64,000 bases of DNA, taken from NCBI GenBank assembly GCA_026004735.1, contig BPJS01000001.1:3235641-3299640 (forward strand), given 5' to 3'. Positions within the stretch are counted from its first letter, which is position 1. Every line of letters begins with the position of its first letter. The DNA comes from Isosphaeraceae bacterium (GTDB lineage: Bacteria > Planctomycetota > Planctomycetia > Isosphaerales > Isosphaeraceae). The position numbers were made by a program, and so were the translations under genes. The notes beneath the pieces were generated by a model that saw nothing but the letters and a program-made list of their open reading frames with translations, did no database searches and had not been told where the DNA came from. Of the stretch, positions 46,222 to 54,689 are shown in pieces.

Positions 46222-47206
46222 TGCCGCGCTTGTGGCCGCCGAACCTGAAGGGCGAGGGATCGTAGGTGCCGACGATCGCAACGTCGGCCTTCTCCGGGAT
46301 CTGGTCCTCCATGCCGAGCGCCCAGTAGGTGGCGTTGACGAGCAAACGACGGAGGCCCTCGCTCTCCAGGTCCTGCGAGGCGCCCATCGTGGTTGTGAAG
46401 ACGCGTGCCGGCTTGCCCGCGGCGCCGGTGTAGGTCCGGATCCAGGCGATCGGCATCATCGGGTCGTTCTTAGGCCCGGGCAGAGGCGGGTCGTTCGGGC
46501 TCATGCCCTGAACGACTTCACCCAGCAGGATCGGTTGGCTGTCGCCGGGCAGGGGCAGGCGGACGCCGTAGACGTCGGTCGGGCCCCAGATTTCGCCGTC
46601 GGCGATCCCGCGGCAGAGGGGATGGTCGCCCATGCCGGGGGCAATCCGGCCCCGGGTGCTTTGCCGACCGTGATCGCCGTGGTGGCTGACCCACGTCTCG
46701 CCGAGAACCTGGCGCCCGAAGCCGCCCTCCGGGTCGCGGGCGTTCCACGAGTAGCGGCGATAGGTGGGACTGGACTCGAGGGCGAAGGCGTGGGTCGACG
46801 TGCGCAGGGCCAGGATCGGCCGTCCGGACTCGATATAGTCGACCAGTTCCATCATCTGCTCGTCGGGCAGGTCGCGGAACCGCGTAAAGAGGATCAGCAG
46901 GTCGGCGTCGCGAAGCGCCTCCAGGCCGGGGATGTTCGATCGCTCCTCGGGGTTGATCGTGCCATCGGTCTTGTCGATGGGAAAGAGGACCGTGCAGTCG
47001 AAGCCATGACGTTGGGCCAGGATTTTGGCAAGTTGGGGCAGCGCCTCCTCGGAGCGATACTCTTCGTCGCCGCAGACCAAGACGACCTTCTTGCCCTGGC
47101 CAGGGCCCGCGCCGCCGGGGATGCTGAGCCAGGGCTCGTCGCCGCGGGTCGTGCCGGTCACGGCCGCAACCCCGACGACGATCACATTCCATAAGATGCA
47201 CTGCAT
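46193..47206 (-). CDS. ThuA-like domain protein, secreted
   Basis: 337 residues with a signal peptide. The body is a ThuA/glutamine-amidotransferase-like fold, with Val-Leu-Val-Cys-Gly-Asp-Glu-Glu-Tyr-Arg at the start, Leu-Ile-Leu-Phe-Thr-Arg-Phe-Arg in the middle and Gly-His-Lys-Arg-Gly at the end. ThuA domains are linked to trehalose or other sugar use (family knowledge); the reaction is unknown. The start at 47206 has GGGAAG seven bases upstream. It overlaps the convergent GT4 gene. Confidence 0.82.
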   Translation of the reverse strand: MQCILWNVIVVGVAAVTGTTRGDEPWLSIPGGAGPGQGKKVVLVCGDEEYRSEEALPQLAKILAQRHGFDCTVLFPIDKTDGTINPEERSNIPGLEALRDADLLILFTRFRDLPDEQMMELVDYIESGRPILALRTSTHAFALESSPTYRRYSWNARDPEGGFGRQVLGETWVSHHGDHGRQSTRGRIAPGMGDHPLCRGIADGEIWGPTDVYGVRLPLPGDSQPILLGEVVQGMSPNDPPLPGPKNDPMMPIAWIRTYTGAAGKPARVFTTTMGASQDLESEGLRRLLVNATYWALGMEDQIPEKADVAIVGTYDPSPFRFGGHKRGIKPADLVDP

Positions 47207-47362
47207 GGTACGCTTCCCGATAACCGAGCCGCCGAATCGGGCTGATCGCCAGACAACCCGATCCTCTGCCGAATTTATGCCCATCTTAGCCCGCCTGCTG
47301 CTCTTCCAGAAACCGTTGGCGGCCGTTCACACGGGAGACCGGTCGCAGGCTCGTCGGCGTCC

Positions 47363-47368
47363 TACAAT
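47363..47368 (+). promoter_or_regulatory. Possible -10 box of the QueC-like gene
   Basis: TACAAT 42 bases before the start at 47410, identical to the box upstream of fhs and of the gene at 24626. A clear -35 element is not visible. Confidence 0.3.
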
Positions 47369-47409
47369 CCGAGGTGTGATAGGCTGATCGGCCGGCTGGG
47401 GGAGATGCG

Positions 47410-48120
47410 ATGGCGAATCTGGCTGTTGGCCAAGGCGGGCTGAATGTCGTCTCGCCATCGGCGGTTCTGGTCAGCGGCGGACTGGACAGCGCGATTCTGG
47501 TCGGCGCGCTGGTCTGTGGCGGCGTGGACGTCCACCCGCTCTATGTTCGCAGCGGCTTCGTCTGGGAGGCGGAGGAGCTGGAGGCCCTACGGGGCTATCT
47601 CAAAGCCATCGCCGCACCCAGCCTGCGAGCGTTGATCGTCCTTGACGAGCCGGTGGCCGACCTCCTGCCGGGTCACTGGTCCGTCAACGGACAGGGCGTG
47701 CCCGATGCCGAAAGCCCCGACGAGGCCGTCTATCTGCCAGGGCGAAACGTACTGCTTCTGGCCAAGGCGATCCTCTGGTGCCACTTGAACGGTGTCGGCT
47801 CGGTCTGTCTGGGCACGTTGAGTTCTAACCCCTTTTCGGACGCGACGGCCGATTTCTTCGACGGGTACGCTCGCGCGGTCAATCACGCCATCGGCGGACA
47901 GGTCCAAGTGGTTCGCCCGTTTGCCCACCTGCACAAGCAGGACGTGATGCGGTTGGGAGCCAGCCTCCCTCTGGAACTCTCGTTTTCCTGCATCCGGCCG
48001 GTCGGCGGCCGCCATTGCGGCCGGTGCAATAAGTGCGCGGAGCGGCGCAGGGCGTTTGCCGACTCGGGAATCCGAGATCGAACCCGCTACGCGGCTGACT
48101 CGATGAGTCCGCTCGCCTAG
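47410..48120 (+). CDS. QueC-like 7-cyano-7-deazaguanine synthase family protein
   Basis: 236 residues. An N-type ATP-pyrophosphatase loop Ser22-Gly-Gly-Leu-Asp-Ser27 and a C-terminal zinc site Cys194...Cys203-x-x-Cys206-x-x-Cys209 match QueC, which makes preQ0 for queuosine or archaeosine. Leu-Pro-Gly-Arg-Asn corresponds to the QueC Val-Pro-Gly-Arg-Asn. The central segment that follows Gly-Thr-Leu-Ser-Ser differs from classical QueC, so this could be a paralogue with another amidation target. No other queuosine gene is adjacent. It converges with the pteridine-reductase-like gene, sharing a CTAG at the stops. Confidence 0.8.
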   Translation: MANLAVGQGGLNVVSPSAVLVSGGLDSAILVGALVCGGVDVHPLYVRSGFVWEAEELEALRGYLKAIAAPSLRALIVLDEPVADLLPGHWSVNGQGVPDAESPDEAVYLPGRNVLLLAKAILWCHLNGVGSVCLGTLSSNPFSDATADFFDGYARAVNHAIGGQVQVVRPFAHLHKQDVMRLGASLPLELSFSCIRPVGGRHCGRCNKCAERRRAFADSGIRDRTRYAADSMSPLA

Positions 48121-48875
48121 AGTCCGCCGGCGTAGATCGATCGGCCGCCATCGACGGGAAGACAGACGCCCGTCAAAAAGTCATTCTCGATCAGCAACAA
48201 CGCCGCCTGAACGATCGCCTCCGGCGACCCCTCGCGGCCAACGAGCGTTGCCCGGGCAATCGCCGCGCGTTCGTCGGGATCGACCGAGTCGGGGACCATC
48301 GCCGGGCCAGGCTCGATGCAATTGACCCGAACGCGCGGGTTGCGCGTGCCCAGCTCAACGGCCAGGCAGCGAGTGAGCGTCGGGATGGCCCCCTTGGCCG
48401 CGAAGTACGCCGCATGGTCGAGATAGGGTCGACGCACGGCCCAATCGCCGAAGGTGACGATCGCTCCACCCTCGGGCTGCCGAACCATCGTCAGACCAGC
48501 CGCCTGGGCACACACGAACGTCCCCGCCAAGTTGACGTCGAAGTAACGACGCAGGTCGTCGGTCGTCACCTCTTCGAGTCGCTTCGGCTCCCAGATCGCC
48601 GCGCAGGTCGCCAGGACGTCGAGCCGGCCGAACCGCGCCAACACGGAATCGACCAGGGACCGTGCGGCGTCGGCATTCGCCAGATCTGCCTGAAACGCCT
48701 CGGCCGCGACGTCGAGTCGACGGAGGTGGTCGACGGTCTCCATCGCCTCGTCGGCCGAGCGATGATAGTGAACCGCGATCGCGTAGCCACGGCGGGCCAG
48801 GGCGTCGGCCAGATGCCAGCCGATCCGCTTCTTGCCGCTCCCGGTAATCAGCGCCGTTCGAGTCGACTGGCTCAT
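48117..48875 (-). CDS. Short-chain reductase resembling FolM/PTR1 pteridine reductase
   Basis: 252 residues. The coenzyme loop Thr-Gly-Ser-Gly-Lys-Lys-Arg-Ile-Gly has the arginine typical of NADPH-dependent pteridine reductases. The catalytic tetrad carries Asp144 where ordinary SDRs have serine, with Tyr157 and Lys161. This Asp-Tyr-Lys set is the hallmark of Leishmania PTR1 and E. coli FolM, so a dihydropteridine is the likely substrate (inference). The ATG at 48875 has a GGGAGA site. The stop shares a palindromic CTAG with the convergent QueC-like gene. Confidence 0.78.
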   Translation of the reverse strand: MSQSTRTALITGSGKKRIGWHLADALARRGYAIAVHYHRSADEAMETVDHLRRLDVAAEAFQADLANADAARSLVDSVLARFGRLDVLATCAAIWEPKRLEEVTTDDLRRYFDVNLAGTFVCAQAAGLTMVRQPEGGAIVTFGDWAVRRPYLDHAAYFAAKGAIPTLTRCLAVELGTRNPRVRVNCIEPGPAMVPDSVDPDERAAIARATLVGREGSPEAIVQAALLLIENDFLTGVCLPVDGGRSIYAGGL

Positions 48876-49031
48876 GCCGATTCTCCCTGGTCGTCCTCCC
48901 TCTAGCACGATAGACAAGGAGGCTCGGTCGGCAAGATCAGCGCAGGCATGCCGCTTCGAACGGCGCGGTCGCCGCCATGCTCAGACTCTTGCCGTCGATC
49001 TCGGCGGATATCCGAGCGTCGGCCGTTCGCG

Positions 49032-50387
49032 TCAATGCTTGAGCGGACGGACGCGAACACGCAGGGGATCGCGGGGGCGGAGCGTGATCGAGGGAATCAC
49101 GCGAATCGGGCCAGAGTCGATCGGCTCAAGCCGAAACCGCCGGACGATCGACGCCAACACGAGAACCGCCTCCATCATCGCGAAGTGATTGCCGATGCAG
49201 ATCCGCGGACCTTCCCCAAACGGAAAGTAGGCGCATCGCGGCAGCCGGCGGACGAGGTCGTCGGCCCATCGCTCGGGCCGAAACGCTTCCGGTTGGTCGA
49301 ACCAGCGCGGGTCGCGGTGGACGATCCACTGGACCGCAAAGAACTGCGTGCCCGGAGGCATCCGGTGGCCGCCGATCTCGACTTCGGCGATCGCCTCGCG
49401 CGCGATGCCCCAGGCCGGCGGATAGAGCCGCATCGACTCCCGGATCACCGCCTCGGTGTACGTCAGCCGCGGAACGTCGCCGGCCTCGGGCGGTCGATTG
49501 CCCAGGACGTCGCGGACTTCGAGGCGCAACCGCTCGCCGACCTCCGGGTGCCGCGCGACCAGCGTCAGCGCGTAGGTGAGCGCCAGAGCGGTCGTCTCGT
49601 GACCGGCCAGAAAGAGCGTGACGCACTCGTCGCGGAGCTGGCGGTCGTCCATCCGGCTGCCGGTCTCATCGGTTGCGGCCAACAGCCGCGAGAGCAAGTC
49701 GCCCCGATCCGTCTGGGTCCGCCGGCGGTCGGCGATGATCTGGTAGATGACGCGGTCGATCTCGGCAATGGCCCGCCGATAGGCGTTGGCCGCAGGCAGC
49801 GGCGCATAGCGCAGCGTCGGGAACCACTTCCCCGGACCCAGGTAAAACCGCATCACCTGCTCCAGCGCGTGGCCGACCGCTTCGGCCTCGCCCCCGACCT
49901 CGGCATCAAAGAGCGTCTTGCCGACGATCGCCAGCGTCAGCCGCGTCATCGTTTCGTGGAGATCGATCGTCGCACCCTCGGTCCACTCGTCCAGCATCCG
50001 TTCGGCCAGCGCGACCATCGCCGCCCCGTACCGCGCCACCGCTTGATGCCCAAAGGCCGGCTGAATCAACCGCCGCTGGGCGCGCCAGACCTCGCCCTCG
50101 CTGGTCAGCAGACCCTGTCCCACCAGCGGCCCAAGCGCGCGGGTGACGATGTCCTTGCGCATCGCGTCGGCACGTTGCCGCAAAACCTGATCAATGAGCG
50201 TCGGATGGGAGATCAGATAAACAACCGCGTGCGCCAGCCGGAGCCGAACCAGGTCTCCGTGATCCCGCGCCGTCTGGGTCAGATAGCCGATGGGGTCGCG
50301 GAGGTAGTCGAGCGTCTGCCCGATCAGGGGACGCCCGCGCGGTCTTCCGATCACGAACCCCGTAGCAGCGGCCTCCGCGGCGATCAT
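49032..50387 (-). CDS. Cytochrome P450
   Basis: 451 residues with Ala-Gly-His-Glu-Thr-Thr (261-266) in the oxygen-binding helix, Glu317-x-x-Arg320 and the haem loop Phe-x-x-Gly-x-x-x-Arg-x-Cys397. It is soluble by sequence. It needs a ferredoxin or reductase, none of which is visible nearby. The ATG at 50387 overlaps the stop of the esterase as ATGA, so the pair is translated together. The substrate is unknown; fatty-acid, terpene or aromatic compounds are all possible. Confidence 0.93.
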   Translation of the reverse strand: MIAAEAAATGFVIGRPRGRPLIGQTLDYLRDPIGYLTQTARDHGDLVRLRLAHAVVYLISHPTLIDQVLRQRADAMRKDIVTRALGPLVGQGLLTSEGEVWRAQRRLIQPAFGHQAVARYGAAMVALAERMLDEWTEGATIDLHETMTRLTLAIVGKTLFDAEVGGEAEAVGHALEQVMRFYLGPGKWFPTLRYAPLPAANAYRRAIAEIDRVIYQIIADRRRTQTDRGDLLSRLLAATDETGSRMDDRQLRDECVTLFLAGHETTALALTYALTLVARHPEVGERLRLEVRDVLGNRPPEAGDVPRLTYTEAVIRESMRLYPPAWGIAREAIAEVEIGGHRMPPGTQFFAVQWIVHRDPRWFDQPEAFRPERWADDLVRRLPRCAYFPFGEGPRICIGNHFAMMEAVLVLASIVRRFRLEPIDSGPIRVIPSITLRPRDPLRVRVRPLKH

Positions 50388-51313
50388 GGGGAATGGGTCC
50401 GATGGCCCGCCAGGTGTTCGTCGAACCAGTCGGCCAGAGACTCGACGTCCTTTTCCATCCCGGGCCAACCATGGCTCGCACCCGGCTTGACGATCAGCTT
50501 GAAGGGGACTCCTTCACGCCGGCAGGCCTCGCCGAAGAGTTCGGCCTGCTGGATCGGCACGAGCTGGTCAGCGTCGCCGTGGATGATGAGCACGGGCGGA
50601 TCGTCCTTCGTGACGTGGTTGACGGGCGAAATCTCGCGGCCGATCTCGTTCCGACGATCCTCGTCGTCGATCCGCACCAGCACGTTACGCTTCGGGTCGC
50701 GTTCGGTGAATTCGAACGGCGCCTGAAAACCTTCCAGAATGCCTCGCCCCAGCGCATTCTCGCCGGGTTTGCCGTAGTTGAGGAAGTCGGTCGGTGGAAA
50801 GAAGCAGGCGACCGCAGCGACCCGGCTCGACGCACGCTCGACCGGATCCTTCGCGGCTGGGTCGCCAGCTTTGCCGGCCGTGCCCTGCATCAGGGAGAGG
50901 TGGCCGCCGGCCGAGCCGCCATAGATGCCCAACCGCTCGGGGTCGACGCCATATTCGGCCGCATGATGGCGGATAAACCGCACGGCGCGGTGCAGGTCCT
51001 CGAGGATCTCGGGAATCGTAAACTTGGGCTGGCTGCCGTGGACGACGGCAAAGACGGTGTAACCTCGCTTGACGAACGGTTCGATAAATGGCTGGAAACG
51101 AATCGCCTCGTGCGCCGAGAACCAGCCGCCGCTGACGACGAAGATCAGGCCCAATCCGTTGGCGTTCTCCTTGGGTCGGAAGACGTCCAGGGTCAGCGCT
51201 GTGCCGTACTTGCGGCCGTAGATCACGTCTTCGGTGCGCTCGACGGCCGGATCGTCGCCGGCGAATGTGCCCAGCCCCAGTAGGACCGCCCCGAGCCATC
51301 CCAGAGTCATCAA
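50384..51313 (-). CDS. Secreted esterase/alpha-beta hydrolase
   Basis: 309 residues with a signal peptide. Catalytic residues are Ser134 (Gly-Gly-Ser-Ala-Gly-Gly), Asp249 in Gly-Asp-Ala-Asp-Gln-Leu-Val-Pro, and His281 (Ser-His-Gly-Trp). It resembles the BD-FAE/dienelactone-hydrolase-like esterases. It is followed by and overlaps the P450 gene. The start may be the ATG at 51313 or the adjacent one at 51310. It is divergent from two SDR genes. Confidence 0.87.
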   Translation of the reverse strand: MMTLGWLGAVLLGLGTFAGDDPAVERTEDVIYGRKYGTALTLDVFRPKENANGLGLIFVVSGGWFSAHEAIRFQPFIEPFVKRGYTVFAVVHGSQPKFTIPEILEDLHRAVRFIRHHAAEYGVDPERLGIYGGSAGGHLSLMQGTAGKAGDPAAKDPVERASSRVAAVACFFPPTDFLNYGKPGENALGRGILEGFQAPFEFTERDPKRNVLVRIDDEDRRNEIGREISPVNHVTKDDPPVLIIHGDADQLVPIQQAELFGEACRREGVPFKLIVKPGASHGWPGMEKDVESLADWFDEHLAGHRTHSP

Positions 51314-51474
51314 GGTCGAGCCTCCTCCCTTGCGAGTCCGCCGACTGCCGTGCGTTCCACGGTGCCGATCCCGGTCGCGATCCGCAACCCCCCCGGATCG
51401 TGGAGGGCGGGTGCTGGCCAGACGGTCGGCAGGGTCCTATCCTGGTGGACGCGGGGTTCAAGGAGCAAGACGCG

Positions 51475-52275
51475 ATGGATCTGGGTCTGGTGGGGCAGGT
51501 TGCGGTCGTCACCGGCGCTGCCCGCGGCTTGGGCCGGGCCATCGCCGAGGCGTTTGCGGCCGAGGGAGCGCGGGTCGGACTGATCGACCGCGACGAGGGG
51601 GTGCATCGGGTGGCCGAGTCGCTCGGCGGCCAGGTTGGGCGCGGCTTCGCCGTCGATGTCACCGAATTCGCCGATGTCTGCTCCGCGGCCGAACAGTTTC
51701 GCCGACAGTTTGGGCGGATCGATCACGTCGTTCACGCCGCGGCGATCGGGTCCGGCAAATTCGGCTTTCCGTTCTGGAACCTGGCGCCGGCCGACTGGGA
51801 GCCGGTCTTGCGCGTCAATATCCTCGGGGCGGTTCACGTTGCCCACGCGTTCGCGCCCGAGATGGCGCGTCAGCATGCGGGCACCCTGCTGTTTCTGGCC
51901 TCGGTGGCCGGGCAGATCGGTTCTCAGACCGATCCGCCCTATAGTGCCTCGAAGGCCGCGCTGATCAATTTCACCCAATGCGCGGCCAAGGATCTGGCCC
52001 CATATGGTGTGCGGGTCAACGCCCTCTGCCCGGGGATGGTCCGGACGGCCATGAATCAAGCGGTTTACGACGCCTGGGCAGCCACCCAGCCGCTGGAGGG
52101 CCGGCCCGGCTTCGAGGAGTGGGCCACCGCCAAGATCGCGCGGCTGGTCCCGCTCAACCGCTGGCAGGAGCCGGCCGATATCGCTGCGATGGCCGTCTTC
52201 CTCGCCTCCGACCGCGCCCGCAACATCACCGGACAGACCATCAACGTCGACGGCGGCTACGTCATGCACTGGTGA
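51475..52275 (+). CDS. Short-chain dehydrogenase/reductase
   Basis: 266 residues. Coenzyme motif Thr13-Gly-Ala-Ala-Arg-Gly-Leu-Gly20 with Asp38 in the second strand suggests NAD. Catalytic residues are Ser143, Tyr156 and Lys160. The ATG at 51475 has AGGAG ten bases upstream. It is 65 bases before a second SDR, and both are divergent from the esterase/P450 pair. A sugar alcohol or hydroxy-acid substrate is possible but not assigned. Confidence 0.88.
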   Translation: MDLGLVGQVAVVTGAARGLGRAIAEAFAAEGARVGLIDRDEGVHRVAESLGGQVGRGFAVDVTEFADVCSAAEQFRRQFGRIDHVVHAAAIGSGKFGFPFWNLAPADWEPVLRVNILGAVHVAHAFAPEMARQHAGTLLFLASVAGQIGSQTDPPYSASKAALINFTQCAAKDLAPYGVRVNALCPGMVRTAMNQAVYDAWAATQPLEGRPGFEEWATAKIARLVPLNRWQEPADIAAMAVFLASDRARNITGQTINVDGGYVMHW

Positions 52276-52340
52276 GGCCGCCGTTCGGTCCGTTTCATCG
52301 GATCTCCTCGTCTCAGCTTGTTCTTCGGGGGGGGCTCGCC

Positions 52341-53102
52341 ATGAATCTCCACGACAAGGTGGCCGTCGTCACCGGAGCCGACAGCGGCATCGGCGCCGAG
52401 ATCGTCCGCCTCTACCTCGAGGCCGGCGCGCGGGTCGTCGCTGTCGACATCAACCCGATGCTGCCCCAGTCCGCGCTCAAGGCCAACGAACGCTATGCCG
52501 CCAACCTGCGCTGCCTGGTCGGCGACGTCGCTCTGGAGCAGACCGCGCTCGACTACGTGGAGATGGCCGTCCGCGAGTTCGGCCGCCTCGACGTGATGGT
52601 CAACAACGCGGCGATCCCCCTCCAGCGGCCGATCCACGAAACGACCGCCGAGCAGTGGGATCGGGTCATGGATGTCAACGTCAAGAGCCTCTTCTGGTCG
52701 GCGCGGGCGGTCGTGCCCGTGATGAAGCGGCAGGGGGGCGGCTTGATTCTCAACACTGGGTCGATCTCGTCGGTCGTCGGCATTCCCGGTCAGGGAGCCT
52801 ATGCCGCCTCGAAGGGGGCCGTCGCCCAGATCACCCGCCAGATGGCCATCGAATACGCCGCCGACGGGATCCGCGTCAACGCCGTCTGTCCCGGCACGGT
52901 CGATACCCCCCTGCTCCGCCGCGCGGCGGTCGAAATGGGCGATGCCGACGCCTTCCTCAAGAGCCTCTCCGACGCCCACCCCATCGGCCGGGTCGCAGCC
53001 AGCGAGGAGATCGCGCAGTTCTTTGTCTTTCTCGCCTCGGATCACGCCCGCTTCTTCACCGGAGCGCTGCTGATGATCGACGGCGGCTTCACGGCCCACT
53101 GA
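52341..53102 (+). CDS. Short-chain dehydrogenase/reductase
   Basis: 253 residues. Thr11-Gly-Ala-Asp-Ser-Gly-Ile-Gly18 binds the coenzyme, with Asn-Asn-Ala in the core and catalytic Ser141, Tyr154 and Lys158. Asp at the end of the second beta strand points to NAD. It lies between another SDR and the M32 carboxypeptidase, 28 bases upstream of the latter, and is likely co-transcribed with them. Substrate unknown. Confidence 0.88.
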   Translation: MNLHDKVAVVTGADSGIGAEIVRLYLEAGARVVAVDINPMLPQSALKANERYAANLRCLVGDVALEQTALDYVEMAVREFGRLDVMVNNAAIPLQRPIHETTAEQWDRVMDVNVKSLFWSARAVVPVMKRQGGGLILNTGSISSVVGIPGQGAYAASKGAVAQITRQMAIEYAADGIRVNAVCPGTVDTPLLRRAAVEMGDADAFLKSLSDAHPIGRVAASEEIAQFFVFLASDHARFFTGALLMIDGGFTAH

Positions 53103-53130
53103 CTGTCTCGAAACGAAGATCGCTCCCACC

Positions 53131-54654
53131 ATGTCGCCCCACGAAGCCTACGAGGAACTGGTCCGCCGCTCCCGCGAGCGATCCCTGCTCGGATCCTGCG
53201 CCGCGCTGCTCGGCTGGGACGAGCAGACGTACATGCCCTGCGGCGGCGCGGAGCATCGCGCGGCGCAGTTGGCCTTGCTGGCCGGACTGACCCACGAACG
53301 CGCCATCGACCCCCGGATCGGCGAGCTGCTGGCGATCGTCGAAGGATCGCCGCTGGTGGCCGATCCCGAGTCGGACGCCGCCGCCAACGTCCGCGAGTGG
53401 CGCCGCGACTACGACCGGGCCACGAAGCTGCCCAAGACGCTCGTCGAAGAGCTGGCCCACGCGACCTCGCTCGGGCAGCAGGTCTGGGTTGAGGCCCGCG
53501 GTGCCGCCGACTTCGGCCGATTCCAGCCCGCGCTGGAGACGATCCTGCGTCTCAAGCAGCAGGAAGCCGCCTGTCTGGCCGGTGGAACGCCTTCCTACGA
53601 CGCCCTGCTCGACGAGTACGAACCAGGCATGACCGCGGAGACGTTGCGGCCCCTGTTCGATACGCTCCGGCAGGCCCTCGTCCCCATGATCGTTGCGATT
53701 TCGGACGCTCCGAACAAGCCCGACGTGTCGATCCTGCGCCGGGATTATCCGGTCGAGCGTCAGCGGGTCTTCGGCGAGATGATCGCCGCGGCGTTTGGGT
53801 TCGACTTTGGCCGCGGCCGGCTCGACACCTCCGCGCACCCGTTCTGCACCGATATCGGCCCCGGCGACTGCCGGATCACGACCCGCTACAACCCCCGCGA
53901 CTTCTCCGACGCCTTCTACAGCATCCTGCACGAGACCGGCCACGCGCTCTACGAACAGGGTCTCGACCCCGCGCACCACGGCACGCCGCTGGGGCAGGCC
54001 GTCTCGCTCGGTGTGCACGAGAGCCAGTCGCGGCTCTGGGAGAACGCGGTCGGCCGCAGCCGTGCTTTCTGGACGTACGCCCTGCCACTGGCCCGCTGGG
54101 TCTTCCACAACGCGTTGCGCGACGCTGATGTCGACACCCTGTACGCCGCCGTCAACCACGTCGAGCCGTCACTGATCCGGGTCGAGGCCGACGAGGTGAC
54201 GTACAACCTGCACATCATCATCCGCTTCGAGCTGGAACAGGCCCTGCTCAGCGGCGATCTGCCCGTCGGCGACCTGCCGGGCGCCTGGACCTCAAAGTAC
54301 GAGCAGTATCTGAACGTCACACCAAAGAACGACGCCGAGGGCTGCCTCCAGGACATCCACTGGAGCGCCGGTCTGTTCGGGTACTTCCCGACCTACACTC
54401 TGGGGAACGTCTACAGCGCCCAGCTCTTCGACCGCGCCCGAGCCGATCTTGGCGACCTCGACGCATTGTTCGCCCGGGGTGAATTCGCGCCGTTGCTCGA
54501 CTGGCTGCGCGACAAGGTGCACCGCCACGGCCGCCGCTACACGCCCGCCGACCTTGTCACTCGGGCCGTCGGAGCCCCGCCCGACCCGGGGCCGCTTCTC
54601 GCGTCTTTAAGCCGCCGCTTGACGGAGGTGTACTCAGTCGCCCTGGCACGATGA
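53131..54654 (+). CDS. M32 carboxypeptidase (Taq type)
   Basis: 507 residues, normal length. Zinc motif His267-Glu268-Thr-Gly-His271 and third ligand Glu297 in His-Glu-Ser-Gln-Ser-Arg-Leu are complete, with the family's Tyr-Asn-Leu-His-Ile-Ile and Trp-Ser-Ala-Gly-Leu-Phe-Gly-Tyr-Phe-Pro-Thr-Tyr segments. It removes C-terminal residues from peptides, probably in the cytoplasm because there is no signal peptide. Confidence 0.94.
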   Translation: MSPHEAYEELVRRSRERSLLGSCAALLGWDEQTYMPCGGAEHRAAQLALLAGLTHERAIDPRIGELLAIVEGSPLVADPESDAAANVREWRRDYDRATKLPKTLVEELAHATSLGQQVWVEARGAADFGRFQPALETILRLKQQEAACLAGGTPSYDALLDEYEPGMTAETLRPLFDTLRQALVPMIVAISDAPNKPDVSILRRDYPVERQRVFGEMIAAAFGFDFGRGRLDTSAHPFCTDIGPGDCRITTRYNPRDFSDAFYSILHETGHALYEQGLDPAHHGTPLGQAVSLGVHESQSRLWENAVGRSRAFWTYALPLARWVFHNALRDADVDTLYAAVNHVEPSLIRVEADEVTYNLHIIIRFELEQALLSGDLPVGDLPGAWTSKYEQYLNVTPKNDAEGCLQDIHWSAGLFGYFPTYTLGNVYSAQLFDRARADLGDLDALFARGEFAPLLDWLRDKVHRHGRRYTPADLVTRAVGAPPDPGPLLASLSRRLTEVYSVALAR

Positions 54655-54689
54655 CGACTCGGCGATCGAGGGTCTCCGGGTGACGTGGC

